Under the pieces are notes generated by a model. It ran no database searches and was not told the DNA's origin. It saw only the letters and a program-made list of their open reading frames with translations. Made by a program: the position numbers and the translations under genes. From Alcanivorax sp. 1008 (GTDB lineage Bacteria > Pseudomonadota > Gammaproteobacteria > Pseudomonadales > Alcanivoracaceae), in contig NZ_JAFMPS010000001.1 of the NCBI RefSeq assembly GCF_020667895.1, forward strand, positions 310,001 to 374,000: a DNA stretch of 64,000 nucleotides. Direction: 5' to 3'. Within the stretch, counting starts at the first letter, position 1; the number at the start of each line of letters is the position of its first letter. This document shows positions 17,396 to 27,118 of the stretch, one piece after another.

Positions 17396-18605
17396 GAATG
17401 GCCACCACTGGATCAAGGGCGGCAGCCCGCCGCGACGGCAATGCTGCTGCCAGCACCCCCGTTAAGGTGGCCAGCAGCATGGTCACCAGCACCAGCCCAC
17501 CGGGAACGGGGATATAGAACAAGCCCGGCCCAAAGGTATTGAATACCCACACCAGTCCGTAACTTGCGGCGATACCTGCCACCGATCCGAGCAGGCTGAA
17601 CACGCCACCCTGAATCAGGAATACCCGCAGGATTTGCTGACGGGTGGCGCCGGTAGCACGGAGGATGCCGATTTCCCGGGTGCGCTGCACCACACTGACG
17701 GACAACACGCTGGCAATGCCGAAGGCCACCGATATGGCGACAAACACGATGATCATATTGGTGGACAGGCTTTGTGCGCTGAGGGCATTCATCAGCTGGG
17801 CATTACTCTCGATCCAGCTTTCCGCATTTAGTGAGGTAAGACGCTCCACCTGAGCAGCGATGGTGTCGGCGGCAAAGATATCCGCCACGGTCAGGTCAAT
17901 GACTGTGATGCCGCCGGGCAAATCAAGTAGCGACTGCGCCTGTTTCAAGTCAAGGTAGACATAGCGCGAATCAAGCTCACGTACGCCCAGTTCGAATATG
18001 CCGGCGATGTTGACCACAGCACTATTCTGCTGGCCGCTTTCAAGGCGCAGTTTGCTGCCCACGCGCACCCCCAGATCATCGGCCAGCAGCTTGCCCACTA
18101 TGGCATCGCCAGCACCCACACGCAGTTGTCCGCTGACCATGTATTGTTCAAGCGGAATGATGCGCTGATAGCGTTCCTCATCGATGCCTACCAGTGCTAC
18201 CGACTCAAAGGCCTCGCCGCGCCGGGCAAAGGCCGGCCCGGATACCACCGGCGATACCGCCGTCAGTAGTGGTAGCTGATCCAGTGTCGCGCGCACCTGT
18301 TGCCAGTTATTGATTGAGCGTAGCCGTTGCGCTCGTTTGTCTTCCTGAAGCAGTTGCAGGGTGCCGGGTGTTGCTGGCAGCAGCACATTCATTTCATCCG
18401 GCGACAACAAGCGGATATGGGCCTGCGTGCCCAGAGTGCGTTGGATGATATTGGCCTGCAGCCCCTGTATCAGAGCGGTGACAAATACGATCACTGCCAC
18501 GCCAACCGCTACGCCCACGATTATCATCAGTGACTGAGCACGGCCCTCGCGTAGAAAACCTATGGCCAGGGTCCATTCAATCCATAGTCTGCGCGGCGAC
18601 AGCAT
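17388..18605 (-). CDS. ABC transporter permease (MacB/LolC/FtsX type)
   Basis: 405-aa membrane subunit. An N-terminal transmembrane helix (about residues 23-45) is followed by a large periplasmic MacB_PCD-type domain (about 50-275) and three C-terminal helices of the FtsX domain, with VVQRTREIGILRATGATRQQILRVF in the cytoplasmic loop, a hallmark of the family, and the closing [17 protein letters not shown]. The ATG shares one base with the adaptor's stop codon (TGATG). With a separate ATPase and a periplasmic adaptor this is a three-gene version of MacAB. It likely pumps small molecules or lipoproteins from the periplasm; substrate not inferable. Confidence 0.9.
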   Translation of the reverse strand: MLSPRRLWIEWTLAIGFLREGRAQSLMIIVGVAVGVAVIVFVTALIQGLQANIIQRTLGTQAHIRLLSPDEMNVLLPATPGTLQLLQEDKRAQRLRSINNWQQVRATLDQLPLLTAVSPVVSGPAFARRGEAFESVALVGIDEERYQRIIPLEQYMVSGQLRVGAGDAIVGKLLADDLGVRVGSKLRLESGQQNSAVVNIAGIFELGVRELDSRYVYLDLKQAQSLLDLPGGITVIDLTVADIFAADTIAAQVERLTSLNAESWIESNAQLMNALSAQSLSTNMIIVFVAISVAFGIASVLSVSVVQRTREIGILRATGATRQQILRVFLIQGGVFSLLGSVAGIAASYGLVWVFNTFGPGLFYIPVPGGLVLVTMLLATLTGVLAAALPSRRAAALDPVVAIRV

Positions 18606-19834
18606 CAGTTCAGGTTTACCGGTAGTTCGTTCAGGGTGGCGGAGTCACCAGTATTACCGGGCTGCGGTGTCTGGCTCCCGGTGAAGCGCACCCGCGTGCC
18701 GTCAGCCAGTGGGGCAGCGGCGTCCGCCAGTACGGCGTCGCCCGCGCTCAAGCCAGACAGCACTTCAGTCATGGCCAGGCCGCGCATGCCCAATGTCACG
18801 TTCTGCCTTTGCACCTTGCCATCGCGCAGCAGCAGCACCTGTGCCTGATCATTCTGGACATTGCCAAGGGCGTCGTTGGGCACCGCCAGAGCCTGCTCGC
18901 GGCGCCCGGTTTCCACATTCACAGAAACGGTCATGTCCTGACGCAGAAAATCAGGCACCGGGTCCACGGCCAGGCGCACTTCCACGGTACCCCTTTGGGC
19001 ATCGATACTGGGGGCAATAAAGTTGATGCGCGCAGGGAAGGGTCGGTTGGGGTAGGCATCGGCGACTGCCATGGCGCTTTGCTGTAACGCCAGCCGTGAC
19101 AGATTGCGCTCATCGAATGGCACAAGGATTTCCGTGCCGCCATCACGGGCAATGGTGAATAGCACCCGCCCCGGCTGCACCAGATCGCCGGGTTCCACAT
19201 TGCGGGTCAGCACGGTGCCGGCCACTTCAGAGCGCACTATGGTCTTGGCAAGCTGTGCCTGCAGGGCGGCAAGTCGCTCGCGTAACAGCACTTCCTCCAC
19301 ATTGCCCGGTGCCAGTGCGGCGGAGGTCAAACGGGCCGCCTCCAAAGCGCTGCGAGCGACAACTTCGGCCTGTTCGGCTTGCTCCAGCGCTTCGCTGGAA
19401 ATCAGGGAACGCTCGGCCAGATCCCGTCGCCGCGCCGTTTCCCGTTGCGCCTGCTCAAGTTGTGACTGGGCTCGCTCAAGTGCTACCCGAGCCTGCGGAC
19501 GGGTGCTTTTTTCCAGCTCCGTCAATGCGGCCTCGGCCTGACGTACCTGAGCGGCGATATCATCTGCTCGCAGCACCACAAGGATGTCGCCGGGATTAAC
19601 GGTGTCGCCCTCACGCACGCGACGTTCCAGCACTACCGCAGTCACTTCACTGCTAATTTGCGCCCGCGAATCTGTCACCACCCGGCCGGTTGCTACTACA
19701 GTCTGCACTAGCGGCATGGCGCTGATCACATAGCCCTGCACCTGCGGGCCCTGCCACCAGCGTAGCGTGCCGTAGGCCAGCGCCAGAGCTACAGCGGTAA
19801 CAATGATCAGAGGCGAGTAATGGGCCGCGCGCAC
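18605..19834 (-). CDS. Periplasmic adaptor (membrane fusion protein, MacA-like)
   Basis: Membrane fusion subunit of about 409 aa. I start at the GTG at 19834 because a strong RBS (GGAGAG) precedes it and the protein then opens with a proper membrane anchor (HYSPLIIVTAVALALAY). An ATG at 19900 would add 22 residues with a weak RBS. Order: anchor, beta-barrel/lipoyl half (VVLERRVREGDTVNPGDILVVL), a long alpha-helical hairpin (about residues 95-185), the second lipoyl half (VLTRNVEPGDLVQPGRVLFTI), beta-barrel and membrane-proximal domains. It links the ABC permease to an outer-membrane channel, which is not in this operon. Confidence 0.88.
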   Translation of the reverse strand: MRAAHYSPLIIVTAVALALAYGTLRWWQGPQVQGYVISAMPLVQTVVATGRVVTDSRAQISSEVTAVVLERRVREGDTVNPGDILVVLRADDIAAQVRQAEAALTELEKSTRPQARVALERAQSQLEQAQRETARRRDLAERSLISSEALEQAEQAEVVARSALEAARLTSAALAPGNVEEVLLRERLAALQAQLAKTIVRSEVAGTVLTRNVEPGDLVQPGRVLFTIARDGGTEILVPFDERNLSRLALQQSAMAVADAYPNRPFPARINFIAPSIDAQRGTVEVRLAVDPVPDFLRQDMTVSVNVETGRREQALAVPNDALGNVQNDQAQVLLLRDGKVQRQNVTLGMRGLAMTEVLSGLSAGDAVLADAAAPLADGTRVRFTGSQTPQPGNTGDSATLNELPVNLN

Positions 19835-19967
19835 GGTGACTCTCCAGGTTCGAGCAACAGGGTAATGGACATAGTGGCAAAAGCAGGCTGGCTTGGCCAT
19901 TTACCTATGACATGTATGGGTGAACTGATCATATGCTCATTTCGCCCTGTAAATGTACAAGGTTTGC

Positions 19968-20417
19968 TCAGGCAGGTATTGAGCCTGCATGATCAATTTT
20001 GATGCCGGGGGCGCCTTGCTCAAGCTTTTCTCGCATGTCTTGGGGGATGACCATTTTTTCATGTTGAACGGCGCTGACCATGACATAAATCACTTCAGCC
20101 GATAGCAAAGTCTTTGAAGTCGCATGATTATAAAAATCAAACTTCAATGCGTAGGATGAGTTTCCGATCTTTCCCGGTTTCACGGTAACGGCAATCACTT
20201 CATCGAAGTGAGCCGGGGCTTTCCAGTCCATTGAGATATGGACAACCTGATTATCAATGCCCATGGATAAAATATCGTTGTAGTTTCCCCAGATCACCCG
20301 AAGAAACTCAGTCACAGCGACATCAATATAATCCACATAGCGTCCATTAAAGACCACCTTCTGTGCGTCGCATTCAGCGTATCTAACTCGAAGTAGATAA
20401 CAAAAATCATCATTCAT
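19968..20417 (-). CDS. Acyl-CoA thioesterase, YbgC/4HBT hot-dog family
   Basis: 149-aa hot-dog-fold thioesterase. The motif RYAECDAQKVVFNGRYVDY matches the YbgC/4-hydroxybenzoyl-CoA thioesterase active-site signature, with Asp17 as catalytic residue. The rest (HFDEVIAVTVKPGKIGNSSY) fits the central hot-dog helix and sheet. It hydrolyses an acyl-CoA; chain length is not predictable. It is downstream of a GST gene by 40 bp and is followed by the 133-bp promoter region of the ABC export operon. Confidence 0.88.
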   Translation of the reverse strand: MNDDFCYLLRVRYAECDAQKVVFNGRYVDYIDVAVTEFLRVIWGNYNDILSMGIDNQVVHISMDWKAPAHFDEVIAVTVKPGKIGNSSYALKFDFYNHATSKTLLSAEVIYVMVSAVQHEKMVIPQDMREKLEQGAPGIKIDHAGSIPA

Positions 20418-20457
20418 CTAATCTGGCTCCCCCCAAATTTTTTCGGTGGCTTAACCG

Positions 20458-21174
20458 CTAATGGTTGTGTTCGGCAGAGTTTGGAAATACCACCACTTTA
20501 TCGCCTTCCCGCCAAGGCTGGAATTTTTCCATAATCTGATGGAAGGCCGGATGGTCGAGCCAATCCGTCAGCCACCGTTGCAGATCAGGGTAGGGCAGGC
20601 TGAAAAACACTTCCCGGTCCACATGGGCGAATTGGCGCACAAAAGGCATGACGCCGATATCGGCGATGCTGATGCCGTCACCTAGCAGGTATCTATTGCT
20701 GGCTAGCATCTTCTCCAGAGCCTGCAAAAATATCTCGCCTTGTTGCCGGTATTCCAGCTGGCTATTTTCAGGATGGCGATCAGCATATTTGTAGCGATCC
20801 AGCCAGTGTTTGAATTCGTTATCGTTGCGCTCGATCAGGGCATTGGCGCTGGCCATATCCACATTTAACAAACCTTGCGGGTCGTTCTGTCGCAGCGCCC
20901 ATTGCAGTATTTCCCTGCTTTCCTCAATAACCTGTCTGCTGGAGCCATCGCTCTCAGTCAGCTCCAGAACGGGAACCGTACCTTTGGGACTGATGGCCAG
21001 CATTTGCGCCGGCTTATTCCTGAGCACTATCTCCCGTAGCTCCACCTGCTGCTCGGCAAACAGGATGCCGAGCCGCGCGCGCATGGCGTACGGGCAACGG
21101 CGAAAGGAATACAAGCGAGGTAGTGAGTTAGTGATAGTGTGTTTCCTGATTAAACTGGCTATTGGCTTGAACAT
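20458..21174 (-). CDS. Glutathione S-transferase family protein (CPYA motif)
   Basis: 238-aa GST-like protein. The N-terminal thioredoxin-like domain has a redox-type CPYAMR motif at residues 27-32, then GTVPVLEL and the glutathione-binding VIEESREILQW. The C-terminal all-helical domain contains YLLGDGISIADIGVMPF. A Cys in the active-site position points to omega/Grx2-like deglutathionylation or reductase activity rather than classical conjugation; this is family knowledge, not proof. The ATG at 21174 lies 7 bp after the acyltransferase stop; the longer reading from 21219 overlaps that gene. Confidence 0.85.
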   Translation of the reverse strand: MFKPIASLIRKHTITNSLPRLYSFRRCPYAMRARLGILFAEQQVELREIVLRNKPAQMLAISPKGTVPVLELTESDGSSRQVIEESREILQWALRQNDPQGLLNVDMASANALIERNDNEFKHWLDRYKYADRHPENSQLEYRQQGEIFLQALEKMLASNRYLLGDGISIADIGVMPFVRQFAHVDREVFFSLPYPDLQRWLTDWLDHPAFHQIMEKFQPWREGDKVVVFPNSAEHNH

Positions 21175-21181
21175 CAGGCTA

Positions 21182-22066
21182 TTACGCCGTATTGCTGCCG
21201 TCCACCACCAGCAGCTCAACCGCCTGTTCCACCTGTTTCAGCGCAGCGGGCAAGTCACCGTTATCATCAAAGAGCTGTGCCGGTTCGATGGCGGTGCCGA
21301 TGGTCATGGTGATACGCCAGGGCACAATCGGCAGGAACACTAGCGGTGATCCCAGCCACAGCCAGACGATCAAGGCACGCCACTCAATGGCTAGCGGAAC
21401 ACAGGCAAAGATGGCGGTAGCGCCGAGCAGGCTGGTCAGCGAAATACCCCAGCGCTTGAGCCCTATCAAGCGTGGCACAACCAACGCCCATGCCAGCCAT
21501 TGGGCGCGCAAAAACACCGGGCAGGTGTAATGGGAGCCGTGAATGCCCAGCGGCACAATTGGCACACCGGCATCGCGGGCAATTTTCAGAAACCCGGTAC
21601 GGCCACCAAAATCCACACGGTTAGCCTGCCACACCGGGCGCAGCGTTTCGTGATCGCCGCCGGGAAAAATCAGTATGGGTACACCCTGACCAAGTGTTTG
21701 CTGGGCAGCCTCGTAAGTTGAGGGAATAGCGCCAATGGATCGCAGCAGGCGGGATAGCGGAAACACACTGAACCCCTGCGGCAGGGCGAACCCGGCAAGA
21801 CGACGCTGTGATCCTGCATGACGCAAATAGAGCGCAATAAAGCTCATGATCTCCGCGATCCCGGCGCCGGCAGAATGGTTGGCGACCAGCAGAAAAGGTT
21901 TGTCATCAGGCAAGTGCTCGATGCCGCGCAACCGGGCCCGAAACAATAGCCGAACCAGCGGGTAGAGCATGCGGCTGGCGACACCAGACACCCAGGGGGC
22001 AATCACACCGGGCTGGTCGATCTTGATGTCCCTGGCCCAGTCGGCAGTGCTACGGCGTAAACGCAT
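21182..22066 (-). CDS. PlsC/LPLAT-family acyltransferase
   Basis: Membrane-associated acyltransferase of about 294 aa. Start ATG 22066 is preceded by AAGGA at 7 bp; an ATG at 22117 is less likely. Motif block 1 is VANHSAGAG (N63-H64). The Asp of the canonical H-x4-D is a Gly (G69), with a Glu a few residues later. Block 3 is FPGGDHETLRP, the FPGG variant seen in DGAT/phytyl-ester-synthase-like acyltransferases rather than FPEGTRS of PlsC. Block 4 is VPIVPLGIHG. A hydrophobic region at about 205-255 could be membrane-embedded. Probable role: acyl transfer to a glycerolipid or fatty alcohol. The missing Asp makes activity uncertain. Confidence 0.82.
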   Translation of the reverse strand: MRLRRSTADWARDIKIDQPGVIAPWVSGVASRMLYPLVRLLFRARLRGIEHLPDDKPFLLVANHSAGAGIAEIMSFIALYLRHAGSQRRLAGFALPQGFSVFPLSRLLRSIGAIPSTYEAAQQTLGQGVPILIFPGGDHETLRPVWQANRVDFGGRTGFLKIARDAGVPIVPLGIHGSHYTCPVFLRAQWLAWALVVPRLIGLKRWGISLTSLLGATAIFACVPLAIEWRALIVWLWLGSPLVFLPIVPWRITMTIGTAIEPAQLFDDNGDLPAALKQVEQAVELLVVDGSNTA

Positions 22067-22162
22067 TGCTGCATCCTTGAAGATGTTGTGCCATTTTGAC
22101 AACGGAAAGATCCGCAAGGAGAGTATGAAACAGGGTCGGGCGTTCGAATATAGGCTGTCAGA

Positions 22163-23212
22163 CTAAATGTAGCCGCCAATATCCCCGTGCCGCGCTACGC
22201 CATCCATCTCTTGTGCCAATTCCTCCGACCGCTTCATCACTTCCCCCCAATAGCGAATTCTTTCCGCATCCTCCATGCGGCCGAAATCCTTGCGGTCCGG
22301 GATCTTGCCGTACGGTAGGCTGGCGACCCATTCGGCGCTGGGGCAGAGGATCAGCACGTTGTCATAGTGGCGCGGGTTGCCGCGGCGCCAGCTCAGCATC
22401 TTGTCGAACCAGCCGGGGGTGATGTGCGGGTAGAAGTGCGGGTAGAGCACCAGTGAGTCGTCGCTGAAGGGGATGTCGAAGTGGTAGTCGGTGACGCCGC
22501 CGTCGTAGTACATGCCGGGGCCGGCGCCATGGATATCTTCGACGGCGCTTAGCGCCAGCGGGATTGAACCGGAGGCCATCACCGCGTCGCGCAGGTTGTG
22601 CTCGCTAAGTGGTACGCGGTGGGTGGGCAAATCATCCATGGCGTAGAACGGTGGCTTGCCCTGCGCGGAGTGAAACAGCACGCGCTCGAAGAAGGCGCCG
22701 AGGGTGTTGCGGTGCACAGCATTGGCGGTGGCCGCCATTACCAGGGCGGCGGCCTGCACCGGACGGCGTTTGCTGGCGTTCAGTCCTTTGGCGCGGCAGG
22801 CAATCAGGTTCAGGCGCATCACCGGGTTGTTGAGGATTTCCTGCACGTTCTGTTCCGTGGGGATGGCGGCATCGAGAATGGTGCGGCACAGGGTGGTGAC
22901 CTGTTCCACGTTCATGCCTTTTTCAAAGCAAACGTGCTGGTAGGCATGAGCAAAACGTTTTGACGCCGCTTGCGGATCGTTCTGGGCGTAGCAGGCGAAG
23001 CGCCAGGCACCGGCAGAGCTGCCGATCATATCGAGCGGGGTGGTGCGGCCCTTGAAGAATTCACCGAGCAGATATTGATCCAGGCCGAACAGGGCCATCC
23101 ACTTTGGTCCGCCACTGGCGCCGACGATCACTGAGAAGTCCTGCTGGTGCAGGCCGTGGTCGAGCAGGTGCTGGCGGGCGCGGGGGCCGGCGATGAGTTG
23201 CAGGGCTTTCAC
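22163..23212 (-). CDS. Patatin-like phospholipase
   Basis: 349-aa serine hydrolase of the patatin/RssA superfamily. The oxyanion region is VGASGGPKW, the nucleophile elbow is MIGSSAGAW and the catalytic Asp is in YYDGGVTDYHFD. It is unrelated by eye to the DUF3336 patatin at 10451-11947 beyond the shared catalytic core. The start is a GTG at 23212 with AAGGAG 11 bp upstream, a little far but the only good site. It follows ilvD by 44 bp and precedes an acyltransferase by 96 bp. No signal peptide, so it is probably cytoplasmic or peripheral. Confidence 0.85.
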   Translation of the reverse strand: MKALQLIAGPRARQHLLDHGLHQQDFSVIVGASGGPKWMALFGLDQYLLGEFFKGRTTPLDMIGSSAGAWRFACYAQNDPQAASKRFAHAYQHVCFEKGMNVEQVTTLCRTILDAAIPTEQNVQEILNNPVMRLNLIACRAKGLNASKRRPVQAAALVMAATANAVHRNTLGAFFERVLFHSAQGKPPFYAMDDLPTHRVPLSEHNLRDAVMASGSIPLALSAVEDIHGAGPGMYYDGGVTDYHFDIPFSDDSLVLYPHFYPHITPGWFDKMLSWRRGNPRHYDNVLILCPSAEWVASLPYGKIPDRKDFGRMEDAERIRYWGEVMKRSEELAQEMDGVARHGDIGGYI

Positions 23213-23237
23213 TGGCGGAGAAACTCCTTATAAGCCT

Positions 23238-23257
23238 ACCGGGCTTCAAGCCCCGGT
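23238..23257 (-). terminator. Weak hairpin just after ilvD
   Basis: On the minus strand the ilvD stop runs straight into a GC-rich inverted repeat (ACCGGG / CCCGGT outer arms with one bulged base). No U-run follows, so it may be an attenuating or mRNA-stabilising hairpin rather than a full terminator. Confidence 0.3.
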
Positions 23258-24930
23258 CAGTCGATCTTGTCGGTGACCGCACCTTCCGAGGCGGAGGCCA
23301 CCACGCGCGCATATTTGGCCAGCAGGCCACGACGATAGCGCGGTGGCGGCGCCTGCCAGCGGCTCAGTCGTTCGGCGATGGTCTGCTCATCCACATGCAG
23401 GGTGATGCAAGCTTCGCGAGCGTCGATGGTGATGCCGTCACCGTCCTCGACGATTGCCAGCGGGCCACCGTTCATGGCTTCCGGGGTGATATGGCCAACG
23501 ACAAAGCCATGGCTGCCGCCTGAGAACCGGCCATCGGTGATTAGCGCCACATCCTGGCCGAGGCCGCGCCCCATGACCGCCGAGGTGGGGCTGAGCATTT
23601 CGCGCATGCCCGGGCCGCCCTTCGGGCCTTCGTAACGGATCACGATGACGCTGCCCTTGTCGACTTCACCGGCAAGAATGGCTTGCAGGGCATCTTCCTC
23701 GGAATGGAAAACTTTCGCCTTGCCGGTGAACGACAGGCCTTCCTTGCCGGTAATTTTGGCTACCGCACCATCCGGCGCCAGATTGCCTTTGAGGATGACC
23801 AGGTGGCTGTCTTCCTTTATCGGATTGGCGAGCGGCTTGATGATCTGCTGGTCAGCAGGATAGTCGGCCACATCCGCAAGATTCTCGGCCAGGGTTTTGC
23901 CGGTCACCGTCAGGCAGTCTCCGTGCAGCAGGCCGGCATCCAGCAGCCGCTTCATCAACGGCTGGATGCCGCCGATGGCCACCAGCTCACTCATCATGTA
24001 ACGACCGCTGGGGCGCAGGTCAGCTAGCACCGGTACGCGCTTGCCGATACGGCTGAAGTCGTCAATGGACAGTTCCACATCCGCAGTGTGCGCCATGGCC
24101 AGCAGGTGCAGCACCGCGTTGGTGGAACCGCCTAGTGCGATCACCACGGTGATGGCGTTTTCAAAGGCTTCGCGGGTCATGATGTCGCGCGGGCAAATAT
24201 TGCCTTCTACCAGCTTGAGTACGGCTTCGCCGGCGCGCAGGCAGTCTTCCTGCTTGCTGCCGGAAACAGCTTCCTGGGAGGAGCTGCCGGGCAGGCTCAT
24301 GCCCAGTGCTTCAATCGCCGATGCCATGGTGTTGGCGGTATACATGCCGCCACAGGAACCGGCCCCGGGAATGGCCGTCTCTTCAATCTGTTTCACCTGA
24401 ATCAGATCGATGTCGCCGCGGGCATGCTGGCCCACGGCTTCGAATACGGAAATGATATCGGTGTGGTTGCTGCCCGGCTGGATGGTGCCGCCGTAGACAA
24501 AAATTGCTGGCCGGTTGAGCTGGGCAATGGCCATCAGGCAGCCCGGCATGTTCTTGTCGCAGCCGCCAATGGCGACCAGACCATCAAAGCCTTCGCAGCT
24601 GGTTACCGCTTCAATGGAATCGGCAATGACTTCCCGCGATACCAGCGAATACTTCATGCCTTCGGTGCCGTTGGCGATGCCATCGGAGATGGTGATGGTA
24701 TTGAAAATCACCCCTTTGCCACCGGCGCCATCCACGCCCTGACAGGTGTAGTCCGCCAGCTTGTTGATGTGCATATTGCAGGGCGTGACCATGCTCCAGG
24801 TGGAAGCGATGCCGATCTGCGGCTTGTGAAAATCCGCATCGGTAAATCCGGTGGCGCGCAACATGGCCCGGGCCGGTGCCTTTTGCACACCGTCCACTAC
24901 CTCAGAGGAATAACGTCGGTTCTTGCTCAT
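23257..24930 (-). CDS. ilvD: Dihydroxy-acid dehydratase
   Basis: 557-aa iron-sulfur dehydratase of valine, leucine and isoleucine synthesis; it converts 2,3-dihydroxy-3-methylbutanoate/pentanoate to the 2-oxo acid. Conserved features: [15 protein letters not shown] with one cluster Cys, [13 protein letters not shown] with the second, GGMYTANTM and the C-terminal [18 protein letters not shown]. The length matches the shorter (about 560-aa) IlvD type. No other ilv gene is nearby. It lies 36 bp downstream of metG on the same strand. RBS GGAG is visible about 7-8 bp before the ATG. Confidence 0.96.
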   Translation of the reverse strand: MSKNRRYSSEVVDGVQKAPARAMLRATGFTDADFHKPQIGIASTWSMVTPCNMHINKLADYTCQGVDGAGGKGVIFNTITISDGIANGTEGMKYSLVSREVIADSIEAVTSCEGFDGLVAIGGCDKNMPGCLMAIAQLNRPAIFVYGGTIQPGSNHTDIISVFEAVGQHARGDIDLIQVKQIEETAIPGAGSCGGMYTANTMASAIEALGMSLPGSSSQEAVSGSKQEDCLRAGEAVLKLVEGNICPRDIMTREAFENAITVVIALGGSTNAVLHLLAMAHTADVELSIDDFSRIGKRVPVLADLRPSGRYMMSELVAIGGIQPLMKRLLDAGLLHGDCLTVTGKTLAENLADVADYPADQQIIKPLANPIKEDSHLVILKGNLAPDGAVAKITGKEGLSFTGKAKVFHSEEDALQAILAGEVDKGSVIVIRYEGPKGGPGMREMLSPTSAVMGRGLGQDVALITDGRFSGGSHGFVVGHITPEAMNGGPLAIVEDGDGITIDAREACITLHVDEQTIAERLSRWQAPPPRYRRGLLAKYARVVASASEGAVTDKID

Positions 24931-24966
24931 GGCATGGCTCCTTGTTCTGTATTCAGCGAAGCGGAA

Positions 24967-27015
24967 TTACCGTACTTCCATGCCTGGTTCGGCGCCGGAG
25001 TCCGGGGACAGCAGGAACACGTCCTCACCACCGGGACCGGCGGCCAGCACCATGCCTTCGGACAGACCAAACTTCATCTTGCGCGGGGCCAGATTGGCCA
25101 CCAGTACCACCAGCTTGCCTTCGATCTGCTCCGGGCTGTATTTGGCCTTGATGCCGGCGAACACATTGCGGGTACCTTCTGCGCCCACATCCAAAGTGAG
25201 CTGCAGCAATTTGTCGGCGCCTTCCACGTGGGCCGCTTTCACTACTTTAGCGACGCGCAGCTTCACCTTGAGGAAGTCGTCGATGCTGATGTGTTCGTTC
25301 ACGGCGTCTTCCTTTTTGGTCGCCTTTTTCTCTGGCTTTTTCTCGGCAGAGGATTCGGCGGCGGGGGCAGTGCCTTCGCGCGATGCAGCCAGCAGCGCTT
25401 CAATACTGGCCGGTTCGATGCGTTGCATCAGCGGAGTAAAGGCATTGATCTGGTGGCCCAGCAGTTGCTGTTGGGCATCCGCCCAGCTCAGCGCAGGAAT
25501 ATTCAGGAAGGCTTCCGCTTTTTCCGCCAGTTGCGGAAGTACCGGCTTCAGGTACAGCACCAGCAAACGGAATACGTTTAGTGCAGTGGTGCATACCGCT
25601 AGCACTTGCTGCTCGCTGCCTGCCTGCTTGGCCAGTGTCCAGGGCGCTTTTTCCTGCACGTACAGGTTGCCGCGGTCCGCCAGTGCCATGATGTCACGCA
25701 TGGCGCGACCGAACTCCCGCGCTTCATAACTGGCGGCAACGGATGCGGCTGCAGCCTGCACATCGGCAACCAGTTGCGCATCATCCAGTTCGGCGCTGAG
25801 CTTGCCACCAAACTTGTTGACGAAATTCGCGGTGCGGCTGGCGATCTGCACCACCTTGCCGATCAGGTCCGAATTCACCCGCTGGACGAAGTCATCCAGG
25901 CTCAGATCAAAGTCGTCCACTTTGGAGGTCAGCTTGGCAGCAAAGTAGTAACGCAAATACTCCGGGTTTAGATGATCCAGATAGGTACGTGCCTTGATAA
26001 AGGTGCCGCGGGATTTCGACATCTTGGCGCCGTTCACGGTGACAAAGCCGTGCACGTTCAGGGCGGTGGGCTTGCGGAAGCCAGCGCCTTGCAGCATGGC
26101 CGGCCAGAACAGGCCGTGGAAGTTGATGATGTCCTTGCCGATAAAGTGATACAGCTCGGCATCGCTGTCCGGAGCCCAGTAACTGTCGAAATCCAGACCA
26201 TGCTGATTGCAGTAATGCTGGAAGCTGGCCATGTAGCCAATGGGCGCATCCAGCCAGACATAGAAATACTTGCCTGGGTAGCCGGGAATCTCGAAGCCGA
26301 AGTAGGGCGCCTCGCGGGAGATGTCCCAGGGCTGCAGGCCGGCTCCCAGCCACTCGTTCAGTTTGTTGGCAACGCTTTCCTGCAACGAGCCAGAGCGCAG
26401 CCAGTCGCGCAGCATGTCGGTGAACTTGGGCAGGTTAAAGAACAGCTGGGTGACGCCCTTCATCACCGGCTTGGCGCCGCTGATGGTGGAGTAGGGATCG
26501 ACCAGCTCGGCGGCAGAATAAGTGGCGCCGCAGACCTCGCAGTTGTCGCCATACTGGTCCGCCGCACCGCACTTGGGGCAGGTGCCTTTGACGAAGCGGT
26601 CGGCGAGGAACATGCCTTTTTCCGGGTCAAACAGCTGGGTAATTTCCTTTTCAAGGATATTCCCCGCAGCCTTGTTGCGTTTGAAGATCAGCTCCGCAAA
26701 GTGGCGGTTTTCTTCGCTGTGGGTGCTGTGATAGTTGTCGAAACGGATCAGAAAGTCGCTAAAGTCCGCTTCGTGCTCCCGTTTTACGTTGGCAATCTGT
26801 TGTTCGGGCGTGACGCCGTTCTCCTCTGCCTTTAGCATGATCGCCGTACCGTGGGCATCATCGGCGCAGACATAGATGCAGTTCTCACCGAACAGCTTCT
26901 GGAAGCGCACCCAGATATCGGTCTGGATATACTCAAGCAAGTGGCCAAGATGGATAGGGCCGTTGGCATAGGGCAGGGCGCTGGTAACAAGAATCCTGCG
27001 TTGAGATTGGGTCAT
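24967..27015 (-). CDS. metG: Methionyl-tRNA synthetase
   Basis: 682-aa class I aminoacyl-tRNA synthetase that charges tRNA-Met. HIGH motif as HLGH at 22-25, a zinc knuckle CPKCG...CEVCG near 140-165, KMSKS at 331-335, the anticodon-binding helical bundle, then a Lys/Glu-rich linker and a C-terminal Trbp111/EMAP-like tRNA-binding domain (about 580-682, beginning [16 protein letters not shown]). This is the full-length, dimeric E. coli type. It is divergent from the hybrid histidine kinase at 27119, with 103 bp between them. Confidence 0.98.
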   Translation of the reverse strand: MTQSQRRILVTSALPYANGPIHLGHLLEYIQTDIWVRFQKLFGENCIYVCADDAHGTAIMLKAEENGVTPEQQIANVKREHEADFSDFLIRFDNYHSTHSEENRHFAELIFKRNKAAGNILEKEITQLFDPEKGMFLADRFVKGTCPKCGAADQYGDNCEVCGATYSAAELVDPYSTISGAKPVMKGVTQLFFNLPKFTDMLRDWLRSGSLQESVANKLNEWLGAGLQPWDISREAPYFGFEIPGYPGKYFYVWLDAPIGYMASFQHYCNQHGLDFDSYWAPDSDAELYHFIGKDIINFHGLFWPAMLQGAGFRKPTALNVHGFVTVNGAKMSKSRGTFIKARTYLDHLNPEYLRYYFAAKLTSKVDDFDLSLDDFVQRVNSDLIGKVVQIASRTANFVNKFGGKLSAELDDAQLVADVQAAAASVAASYEAREFGRAMRDIMALADRGNLYVQEKAPWTLAKQAGSEQQVLAVCTTALNVFRLLVLYLKPVLPQLAEKAEAFLNIPALSWADAQQQLLGHQINAFTPLMQRIEPASIEALLAASREGTAPAAESSAEKKPEKKATKKEDAVNEHISIDDFLKVKLRVAKVVKAAHVEGADKLLQLTLDVGAEGTRNVFAGIKAKYSPEQIEGKLVVLVANLAPRKMKFGLSEGMVLAAGPGGEDVFLLSPDSGAEPGMEVR

Positions 27016-27118
27016 GATGTGGTGTACCCCGGAATGACAAGGCGCCTATGATACTGGCCGACCGCCTCTATTTCACCCGCGTAACCGGCCGGGGCTGAAT
27101 TAAAAGGATTATTAAGGC

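Noticed and set aside
24424-25581. 385-aa open frame on the + strand
   Set aside because: Antisense to metG and ilvD, no RBS, and composition typical of a shadow of GC-rich genes. Both minus-strand genes are unmistakable.
25972-26835. 287-aa open frame on the + strand
   Set aside because: Antisense to metG over its catalytic core; a shadow frame.
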